Shown here: one piece after another, positions 57,695 through 64,000 of the stretch
Position numbering within the stretch: position 1 is the first letter of the stretch
Layout: each line of letters opens with the position of its first letter
Assembly: GCA_009917555.1 (NCBI GenBank)
Contig: QZDX01000008.1
Span: forward strand, 1-64,000
Direction of reading: 5' to 3'
DNA length: 64,000 bases
DNA from: a bacterium 1XD21-13
GTDB taxonomy: Bacteria > Bacillota > Clostridia > Lachnospirales > Lachnospiraceae
The notes under the pieces: generated by a model
Told to the model about the DNA's origin: nothing
The model's input: only the letters and a program-made list of their open reading frames with translations
Databases searched by the model: none
Position numbers and translations under genes: made by a program

Positions 57695-59770
57695 ATGGCT
57701 AAGAATCTGGTTATTGTCGAATCACCGGCCAAGGTAAAGACAATCAAAAAATTTTTGGGAAGTAATTATGAGGTACTGGCATCCCAGGGGCATGTGCGGG
57801 ATTTACCCAAAAGCCAGCTTGGAATTGATGTGGAGCATGATTATGAGCCCAAATACATTACCATACGGGGAAAAGGCGATATTTTGGCAAAGCTTCGCAA
57901 GGAGGCCAAAAAAGCGGACCGTGTTTATCTGGCAACCGACCCGGACCGGGAGGGCGAGGCTATTTCCTGGCACCTGTCCAAGGCCCTGAATCTGGATGAA
58001 AAGAAGATGTACCGCATTACCTTCAACGAGATTACCAAGGCGGCGGTGAAGGAGTCCTTAAAAAATGCCAGAGAGATTGATATGGACCTTGTGGACGCCC
58101 AGCAGGCCCGGCGGATGCTGGATCGGATGGTGGGCTATCGGATCAGTCCCATTTTGTGGGCCAAGGTAAAGCGGGGCCTAAGTGCAGGCCGTGTGCAGTC
58201 GGTGGCTCTGCGGCTCATTGCAGATCGTGAGGAGGAGATCAACGCTTTTATTCCCGAGGAATACTGGACCCTGGAGGCGGAGCTTACAGGGGCGGGAAGC
58301 AAAAAGCCCTTCCTTGCAAAGTTTTACGGAACGAAATCAAAGAAAATTACCATTACATCCAAGGAGGAAATGGATCAGGTTCTCCTAAAGCTTCAGGGTG
58401 CCTCCTTCCAGGTGACGGAGGTGAAGATGGGAGAGCGGACCAAGAAGGCTCCCCTGCCCTTTACTACCAGCACGTTGCAGCAGGAGGCATCCAAGACTCT
58501 GAATTTTTCCACGCAGAAAACTATGAGTCTGGCCCAGCAGCTCTATGAGGGAATTGATATTAAGGGAAACGGGACCGTGGGTGTTATTACCTACCTGCGT
58601 ACAGATTCCACCCGAATTTCCGAGGAGGCTCAGAAAAATGCCAGAGCCTACATTGAGGAGCAGTACGGAAAGAATTATGTTTCCAGCGGAAGCTCCACCA
58701 AAAAGAGCGGCAAGAAGATTCAGGATGCCCATGAAGCCATCAGACCTACGGATATTTCCCGCATACCAGCAGCCCTAAAAGAATCCCTCACACGTGATCA
58801 GTTTCGCCTTTACCAGCTGATCTGGAAGCGGTTTGCGGCCAGCCAGATGGCGGATGCCGTGTATGAGACCTCTGCGGCAAGGATTGACGCGGGAGATTAC
58901 CGATTTACCATGTCTGCCTCCCGCTTGTCCTTTGACGGTTTTATGTCCGTCTACGTCCAGGAGGAGGAAAAGGAGGAAAATGGGACCCTGTTAAAGGGGC
59001 TTGTCAAGGATATGACCCTGGAGCTTAAGAGCTTAGACAGTCAGCAGCATTTTACTCAGCCCCCTGCCCATTATACGGAGGCAGCCTTGGTGAAAACCTT
59101 GGAGGAGCTGGGGATCGGCCGCCCCAGCACCTATGCGCCCACCATTACCACCATCATTGCCCGGCGCTATGTTTCCAGGGAAAACCGAAATCTGTATCTG
59201 ACGGAGCTGGGAGAGGTGGTCAACAATATGATGAAGGCGGCCTTCCCAAGCATTGTGGAATCGGACTTTACAGCCAATATGGAGGGGCTTCTGGATTGTG
59301 TGGAGGAGGGAACCGTTAGCTGGAAGACGGTTGTGGAGAACTTCTACCCGGATCTGGAGGCGGCGGTCCAGGTGGCGGAGAAGGAGCTTGAGGAGGTCAA
59401 AATCGAGGATGAGGTGACGGATGTGGTCTGCGATCTCTGTGGCCGCAACATGGTCATCAAATACGGTCCCCACGGTCGTTTCCTCGCCTGCCCGGGATTT
59501 CCTGAGTGCCGGAATACAAAGCCTTATCTGGAAAAGATCGGGGTTCCCTGCCCCAAGTGCGGCGCCGAGGTGGTGCTGCGCAAGACCAAGAAGGGCCGGA
59601 AATACTACGGCTGTGAGAATCACCCGGAATGTGACTTCATGTCCTGGCAGAAGCCATCTAAGAAAAAATGTCCCCGCTGCGGAAGCTTTATGGTAGAAAA
59701 GGGGAACAATCTGGTGTGTGCCGGTGAGGGTTGCGGCTACCGGGAGACCAGGGAAAAGGATAAAATGTAA
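57695..59770 (+). CDS. topA: DNA topoisomerase I
   Basis: Type IA enzyme that relaxes negative supercoils. TOPRIM: VIVESPAKVKTIKKFLG and ATDPDREGEAISWHL; active tyrosine in GVITYLRTDSTRIS; GIGRPSTYAPTITTI further on. The C-terminus has three zinc-ribbon units starting CDLCGRNM, CPKCGAEV and CPRCGSFM. 691 residues. SD AAAGAGGA. The gene ends just before a short family 3 hairpin that works as its terminator. Confidence 0.96.
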   Translation: MAKNLVIVESPAKVKTIKKFLGSNYEVLASQGHVRDLPKSQLGIDVEHDYEPKYITIRGKGDILAKLRKEAKKADRVYLATDPDREGEAISWHLSKALNLDEKKMYRITFNEITKAAVKESLKNAREIDMDLVDAQQARRMLDRMVGYRISPILWAKVKRGLSAGRVQSVALRLIADREEEINAFIPEEYWTLEAELTGAGSKKPFLAKFYGTKSKKITITSKEEMDQVLLKLQGASFQVTEVKMGERTKKAPLPFTTSTLQQEASKTLNFSTQKTMSLAQQLYEGIDIKGNGTVGVITYLRTDSTRISEEAQKNARAYIEEQYGKNYVSSGSSTKKSGKKIQDAHEAIRPTDISRIPAALKESLTRDQFRLYQLIWKRFAASQMADAVYETSAARIDAGDYRFTMSASRLSFDGFMSVYVQEEEKEENGTLLKGLVKDMTLELKSLDSQQHFTQPPAHYTEAALVKTLEELGIGRPSTYAPTITTIIARRYVSRENRNLYLTELGEVVNNMMKAAFPSIVESDFTANMEGLLDCVEEGTVSWKTVVENFYPDLEAAVQVAEKELEEVKIEDEVTDVVCDLCGRNMVIKYGPHGRFLACPGFPECRNTKPYLEKIGVPCPKCGAEVVLRKTKKGRKYYGCENHPECDFMSWQKPSKKKCPRCGSFMVEKGNNLVCAGEGCGYRETREKDKM

Positions 59771-59793
59771 AAGCTCAGATGGGCAGCAGCATT

Positions 59794-59867
59794 GGCTCAC
59801 AGACTTTTCCATATCTGTGTTCGGGCAGTTCACGGACAATGGATATCGGAAAAGCCTGTGAGCTTTT
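59794..59867 (+). terminator. short family 3 hairpin serving as topA terminator
   Basis: GCTCACAG (59795-59802) with CTGTGAGC (59856-59863), CTTTTCC (59804-59810) with GGAAAAG (59848-59854), ATATC (59811-59815) with GATAT (59842-59846), then TTTT. The loop keeps TTCGG-C-GTTCACG, the core word of the two long copies. So this is a small member of the same repeat family, placed 24 bases after the topA stop. Confidence 0.75.
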
Positions 59868-59873
59868 ATGTAG

Positions 59874-59888
59874 AATTTTCAAATATTT
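59874..59888. promoter_or_regulatory. possible CodY box in the codY promoter
   Basis: AATTTTCAAATATTT agrees with AATTTTCWGAAAATT at 12 of 15 positions and ends 11 bases before the -35 of codY. It suggests autoregulation, but AT-rich DNA gives such matches by chance. Confidence 0.3.
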
Positions 59889-59899
59889 TTAAAAAGAGA

Positions 59900-59928
59900 T
59901 TGAAAAGTTTGACTACTTATGCTAGTAT
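59900..59928 (+). promoter_or_regulatory. promoter for codY
   Basis: TTGAAA (59900-59905), 17 bp, TAGTAT (59923-59928). Confidence 0.5.
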
Positions 59929-59974
59929 CACAAATAACAAGAAGTATAAATTTTTTACAAAAGGAGGGGTGCAA

Positions 59975-60748
59975 GTGAGCGTACAGTTATTAGATAAAAC
60001 CAGAAAGATCAACAAACTGCTTCATAATAATAGCTCCAGCAAGGTTGTATTTAATGACATCTGCCAGGTTCTCACGAATATTTTGAATTCTAATATTCTG
60101 GTTCTCAGCAGAAAAGGAAAAGTCCTGGGTGTAAGCCAGTGCGAGGGCGTGGAAGAGATTCAGGAATTAATTTCCAGTCAGGTTGGAGATCACATTGACG
60201 AGGCGCTGAATGAGCGGCTTCTTGGAATTTTGTCTACAAAGGAAAACGTAAACCTTCAGACACTGGGCTTTGTGTCTGATCATGTACAGGATTATCAAGC
60301 CATTATCACCCCCATTGATATTGCCGGCGAGCGGCTTGGTACTCTTTTTTTGTATAAGTACCGGGAGCAGTATGATATTGACGACATTATTCTGAGTGAG
60401 TACGGGACTACGGTGGTTGGTCTGGAGATGATGCGTTCTGTCAATGAGGAGAACGAGGAAGAGAAGCGAAAGGTCCAGATTGTAAAGTCAGCGATCAGCA
60501 CGCTGTCCTTCTCGGAGCTGGAGGCGATTACTCATATTTTTGAGGAGCTTAAGGGGAATGAGGGGATTCTGGTGGCCAGCCGGATTGCGGACAGTGTCGG
60601 GATTACCCGCTCAGTGATCGTGAATGCCCTGCGCAAGTTTGAGAGTGCCGGAGTGATTGAGTCTCGTTCTTCAGGCATGAAGGGGACTTACATCAAGGTA
60701 GTGAATGATGTGGTGTTTGATGAGCTGGCGAAGCTGAAAAAGGCATAA
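59975..60748 (+). CDS. codY: GTP- and branched-chain amino acid-sensing repressor CodY
   Basis: Global regulator that represses starvation genes when GTP and branched-chain amino acids are plentiful. N-terminal GAF domain (LLDKTRKINKLLHN, VLSRKGKVLG, ITPIDIAGERLGTLFLYK) and C-terminal winged HTH (LVASRIADSVGITRSVIVNALRKFESAGVIESRS, here cited in parts: ASRIADSVGITRSVIVNAL). 257 residues, close to the B. subtilis length. GTG 59975 is chosen, 7 bases after AAGGAGG; GTG 59969 is too close to it. The longer open frame upstream runs through the topA terminator. Confidence 0.95.
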   Translation: MSVQLLDKTRKINKLLHNNSSSKVVFNDICQVLTNILNSNILVLSRKGKVLGVSQCEGVEEIQELISSQVGDHIDEALNERLLGILSTKENVNLQTLGFVSDHVQDYQAIITPIDIAGERLGTLFLYKYREQYDIDDIILSEYGTTVVGLEMMRSVNEENEEEKRKVQIVKSAISTLSFSELEAITHIFEELKGNEGILVASRIADSVGITRSVIVNALRKFESAGVIESRSSGMKGTYIKVVNDVVFDELAKLKKA

Positions 60749-60789
60749 CTGACTAAGAGATATTTTTATACTTATATTTTTAGTAAAAT

Positions 60790-60840
60790 AACAGAAGCTG
60801 AACAGAGAACCTATTTTCTGTTCAGCTTCTGTTATTTTTT
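60790..60840 (+). terminator. intrinsic terminator after codY
   Basis: 60790-60806 pairs perfectly with 60817-60833 (17 bp) and is followed by ATTTTTT. Confidence 0.9.
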
Positions 60841-60954
60841 GCTTTATGGCATTTGGATTGTGCAATATAGTGTAAAAAACGAAACTTTTTGAGTGAAAAT
60901 TGTTGAACTTGATAAGAGAGTGAAAAACAGAGATAATGAAAGCAGGTAAAGGAT

Positions 60955-63051
60955 ATGAATATTAGACAAAAATATGAATTGAGAATGTTATCGGATGACA
61001 ATCAGGTAGATATGGAGAGGATCGCGGAATTATTTTCGGTTCACCTAAGGACTGTGCGGTATGATATTGAGATTTTGAATACGTATTTGACACAGGAGCT
61101 GGGAACAGCCTGCATTGTTGTCAGTAATAAAATGGCTTATGTGGAGGAGACATTTCAAGGAAAGCTTCTGACATCCATAGACTGGAATACAAAGGATTTT
61201 TATGCGGATCGCTTAAGCAGTGAGGAACGAATGCTGCTAATTCTGTTTGACCTTTGTTGGAGCAGTACTTACAGCACCATTCAAGAGCTGGCGGACAAAT
61301 ATTTCGTGAGCAGAGCTACTGTAAATAAGGATATTGTAGCTTTGAAGGATTATTGTAAGAAAAATAATATTTCCTTTGTTGGAAACAGAGGAAGAGGACT
61401 TTGTATAGAAGCAGATGAAATAGAACGAAGAAGATATTTAGCTAAAATTATACGTGACTATACGGCTCTGCAGGCAAAGGGGAAAAATCATACATCTTCT
61501 GATTATGCCCAATGGTTTTTGGATGAGGCATTGGAAAGAATCAAGTCCATTGTGCTGGAGGTGGAAGACGAATTTTCCATGTACCTGGCAGATGTAGCAT
61601 ATGAAGCTTTGGTCATACACATTGCTTTATCCGTGGAGCGTTTTCGGACAAAGGTTCCTTATGGAGACTTGAAAAAATTGCCGGAAATGAGACGGGATAG
61701 TATACAGTATCAAATGGCAGATGAGATGGTGCAGCGTGTCAACAGGGCATTTCAAATTCAATTGGATGAAATGGAAATCTACTATGTTGCACTGCATATA
61801 GGAGCTAAATCCAGCATAGCAATTCGACAGGCTCCCTATGGAGAGGCTTCTTTGGAATACTATTGCGTTCGAATGATTTCTGACGTGAGTAGGCAGATAG
61901 GAAACGATTTGACGAATGATAAGCGCTTGTATGAAAATCTGCTTCAGCATATGAATGTGTGCATGTATCGCAAACAAAGCGGAATGCTTTTGGAGAATCC
62001 CTTAAAGGAAGAGCTCATACACAGCTATCCCAAATTGTATCAGGTGATCCGTCAGGTAATCCAGGCAGAAATGGCACCAGAGATTATCGTTGACACTGAG
62101 GATGAGATTGCATATATCCTATTGCATTTTGCTACAGCACTTTATCGAAGGGAACAGAACGCCGGAAGGCTGGCAGATGTGGTGGTGGTCTGCGCAACCG
62201 GAATGGGAACCGCGGAGCTGGTAGTAGCAGGATTACGTAACAATTTTCAGCTCAATATCAAGGGAGCGGCGGGAGCCCACCAGCTGGAAAGCTTTTTAAA
62301 GGGGCAGGAGGTGGATTTGATTATTTCCACAGTGCCTTTGCAGACTTCGAGAAGCTTTGTGCGTGTCAGTCCCATACTTCGAAGAAATGATGTGGTAAAA
62401 ATTGGAAAAGAGCTTCTGGATATGGGCTTTGACATTGAAAAACCACTTCGTCCTCACAAGAATTGGAGTAATACGGCGCTATGGTTGGAACAGCTTCTGG
62501 AAGCGTACTCTGGTAAAGAACAGGAGGAGCTTCTAAAAAGTAAAATTCAGATGATACCAAAGAACAAAAAAGAGGAAGAGGTGGGGACCAGATATATGCT
62601 GAGTGAATTATTAAATGAGCAGTGTATCCGGCTGGATACAAAATGTGTGGATTGGGAGGATTCCATTTGGAAGTCCGGGGAATTACTGATAGAGAAAGGG
62701 GACATTACAGAGGCATATATTCAGGCTGTTATTGACAGTGTGAATGAGGTAGGACCTTATATTGTGATCACAAAGGGTGTGGCACTTCCCCATGCCACAA
62801 ATAAGATAGGGGTTAATCGAACAGCCATGTCATTTATCCGCTTGCATACGCCTGTGAATTTCGGAAGCAGGCACAATGATCCGGTAAGATATATTTTTAT
62901 GCTGGCAACGACGGATGCGGATTCACATTTAGGTGCTTTGCAGGATCTGGCAGAATTTTTAGACAGACAGGAATTTATGTCTTTATTGGAGACGGCTCAG
63001 GAACCAAAAGAAATTGTTTCTTATATTCAATCCAATGAAAGCAGTACATGA
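60955..63051 (+). CDS. PRD-containing PTS-regulated transcriptional activator (MtlR/LicR type)
   Basis: 698 residues in the standard layout: N-terminal HTH (ERIAELFSVHLRTVRYDIEI), second HTH (ELADKYFVSRATVNKDIVAL), two PRD domains with phosphorylatable histidines (ALVIHIALSVERF, YVALHIGAKSS; LLQHMNVCMYR, LLHFATALYRRE), an EIIB-like domain (VVVCATGMGTAELVVAG, about 403-490) and a C-terminal EIIA-2 domain with the histidine in GVALPHATNK. It would be set by the phosphate state of the PTS. The downstream EIIB and EIIC genes are its likely targets. ATG behind AGGTAAAGG. Confidence 0.92.
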   Translation: MNIRQKYELRMLSDDNQVDMERIAELFSVHLRTVRYDIEILNTYLTQELGTACIVVSNKMAYVEETFQGKLLTSIDWNTKDFYADRLSSEERMLLILFDLCWSSTYSTIQELADKYFVSRATVNKDIVALKDYCKKNNISFVGNRGRGLCIEADEIERRRYLAKIIRDYTALQAKGKNHTSSDYAQWFLDEALERIKSIVLEVEDEFSMYLADVAYEALVIHIALSVERFRTKVPYGDLKKLPEMRRDSIQYQMADEMVQRVNRAFQIQLDEMEIYYVALHIGAKSSIAIRQAPYGEASLEYYCVRMISDVSRQIGNDLTNDKRLYENLLQHMNVCMYRKQSGMLLENPLKEELIHSYPKLYQVIRQVIQAEMAPEIIVDTEDEIAYILLHFATALYRREQNAGRLADVVVVCATGMGTAELVVAGLRNNFQLNIKGAAGAHQLESFLKGQEVDLIISTVPLQTSRSFVRVSPILRRNDVVKIGKELLDMGFDIEKPLRPHKNWSNTALWLEQLLEAYSGKEQEELLKSKIQMIPKNKKEEEVGTRYMLSELLNEQCIRLDTKCVDWEDSIWKSGELLIEKGDITEAYIQAVIDSVNEVGPYIVITKGVALPHATNKIGVNRTAMSFIRLHTPVNFGSRHNDPVRYIFMLATTDADSHLGALQDLAEFLDRQEFMSLLETAQEPKEIVSYIQSNESST

Positions 63052-63095
63052 GGAAAGAAACAAGGGTAAAAATAAATTAGAAAGGAGGGATTGGT

Positions 63096-63383
63096 GTGCA
63101 GACTAAGAAATGCTTGATTATGTGTAGAACCGGAATGGGAAGTTCTATGATGCTGAAGATTAAGGTAGATAAGCTGATTGATAAGAAGGGCTACCCTCTG
63201 GACGTGACGCACGATGCATTTAGCGGCTTTGCAGGGCAGCAAAATGTGGATGTGATTGTTACCATGGAAGATCTGGTGGATGAATTCAAGGGATCCAAGG
63301 CATATGTCATTGGAGTAAAGGACATCATGGATATGGATTTTTTGGAAACGGAGCTGGACAAATATTTTTCACAGGTAGAATAG
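63096..63383 (+). CDS. PTS EIIB component, ascorbate/lactose-galactitol type
   Basis: 95 residues. The phosphocysteine loop is CLIMCRTGMGSSMML, with the cysteine in MCRTGMGSS; AFSGFAGQQNVDVIVTMEDL and YVIGVKDIMD follow, as in UlaB/SgaB. The start is GTG 63096, after AAAGGAGGG. It takes phosphate from an EIIA, either one beyond the window or the EIIA domain of the upstream regulator (less likely), and gives it to the sugar bound by EIIC. Confidence 0.88.
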   Translation: MQTKKCLIMCRTGMGSSMMLKIKVDKLIDKKGYPLDVTHDAFSGFAGQQNVDVIVTMEDLVDEFKGSKAYVIGVKDIMDMDFLETELDKYFSQVE

Positions 63384-63414
63384 CAAAAGAGGAAATGTAA
63401 AAGGGGGTTTGTTT

Positions 63415-64000
63415 ATGGCAATCTTATCATTTGTAGTTTATGACATTTTGGGACAAGCGGCTTTATTGATTGGCCTGCTAGCTTTGGTAGGACTTCTGAT
63501 TCAGAAAAAACCTGCGGATAAGGTGATTTCCGGAACATTAAAAACCATTGTAGGCTTTCTGATTTTTGGAATTGGTTCCACGGCTGCACAGGGGGCTTTA
63601 AATGGCTTTCAGACCCTGTTTGTAACAGCCTTTGGTCTGGAGGGAGTTACACCGATTTCAGAGGCAATTACAGCACGTGCGCAGACGGTATATCCGGTAG
63701 TAATCGCTTTAATTATGGTTGGTGGCTTTGTCTGCAATCTTTTTGTGGCAAAGTTTACAAGGTTTAAATATGTATTCCTGACAGGGGGAGAAAGCTTATT
63801 TATGTCCGGGATGCTGGCGGTGATGCTAAAGGCCATGGGACTGTCTGACGTGGCGGCAATTCTCATCGGAGCTGTGATCCATGGTTTCGCGGCAGCGATC
63901 TATCCGGCCATTGCACAGAAGTCTATGAGGGCAGTAACTGGCAGTGACGAGATCGCGATGGGGCATTATGTAACGCTGGCCTATGCTCTTTCCGGTTGGC
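63415..64000 (+). CDS. PTS EIIC component, ascorbate type (partial, runs off the window)
   Basis: 195 codons are present and the frame is still open at the last base. Starting MAILSFVVYDILGQAALLIG, it has several hydrophobic spans and the UlaA-type sequences KTIVGFLIFGIGS, GGFVCNLFVAKFTRFKYVFL and GAVIHGFAAAIYPAIAQ. Membrane transport subunit, probably for L-ascorbate or a related acid sugar; the sugar cannot be fixed from this part. SD AAGGGGG 8 bases before the ATG. Confidence 0.88.
   Translation, partial: MAILSFVVYDILGQAALLIGLLALVGLLIQKKPADKVISGTLKTIVGFLIFGIGSTAAQGALNGFQTLFVTAFGLEGVTPISEAITARAQTVYPVVIALIMVGGFVCNLFVAKFTRFKYVFLTGGESLFMSGMLAVMLKAMGLSDVAAILIGAVIHGFAAAIYPAIAQKSMRAVTGSDEIAMGHYVTLAYALSGW

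Noticed and set aside
1-64000. tRNA or rRNA genes, complete insertion sequences, phage genes
   Set aside because: Looked for on both strands; no cloverleaf, rRNA word, transposase DDE set or phage structural gene was recognised.

Overview
The window reads as a chromosomal segment of a spore-forming, anaerobic Clostridia of the Lachnospiraceae type. Supporting signs are an anaerobic (cbi-type) corrin pathway, CodY, a SigK-like sigma factor, RNase J, IreB, an HPr paralogue without the usual histidine, frequent TTG and GTG starts with strong Shine-Dalgarno (SD) sequences, and gene content typical of that family. No rRNA, tRNA, CRISPR array, complete transposase or prophage was seen.

Layout. 1-2270: an unrecognised 605-codon gene flanked by scraps of a decayed AAA-ATPase-like gene. 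2238-22899: a cobalamin biosynthesis cluster behind a promoter, a B12 riboswitch and a terminator. Its order is cbiF, hemA, cbiH, a hemC-cobA-hemD fusion, cobD, cbiP, cbiC, cobT, (dinD debris, yaaA), cbiD, cbiG, a cbiJ-cbiE-cbiT fusion, cbiA, cobU, cobS, a short CobU paralogue, cobC, cbiB; btuR follows behind its own promoter. It covers glutamyl-tRNA reduction, tetrapyrrole closure, most ring methylations, contraction, amidation, side-chain attachment, lower-ligand activation and final assembly. cbiL, a cobaltochelatase, hemB, hemL and a precorrin-2 dehydrogenase are not in the window. 23542-35616: mixed metabolism (metA, glycogen debranching enzyme, ferredoxin-type aldo/keto reductase, Mbeg1-like hydrolase, shikimate kinase, zinc phospholipase-like protein, secreted SH3-repeat protein, RqcH). 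35673-45957: carAB, nnrD, prmA, rsmE, a cysteine desulfurase with thiI, and a Crh-like HPr. 46370-53389: mtaB, the ireB-ruvX-DUF1292-Fur operon, RNase J, a short YceG-like protein, trmR and a U32 tRNA hydroxylase. 53400-60748: sigK, comM/yifB, dprA, topA, codY. 60955-end: a PRD regulator and the start of an ascorbate-type PTS operon cut by the window edge.

The most unusual content is non-coding. Two related repeat families sit between genes as a hairpin followed by a conserved tail that supplies the ribosome-binding site of the next gene (cbiH, cobS, the CobU paralogue, carA, rsmE, mtaB, RNase J, the U32 gene). Two full copies of one family show several compensatory base changes in three helices, which is evidence for a conserved RNA structure. 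A third family makes very long hairpins whose outer arms differ completely between copies yet stay self-complementary. sigK begins inside the right arm and U-run of a 16-bp hairpin whose loop region holds a good match to a SigK promoter, so only transcripts from that promoter would leave the sigK ribosome-binding site free.

All function calls come from reading motifs, lengths and gene order by eye; no database search was run.
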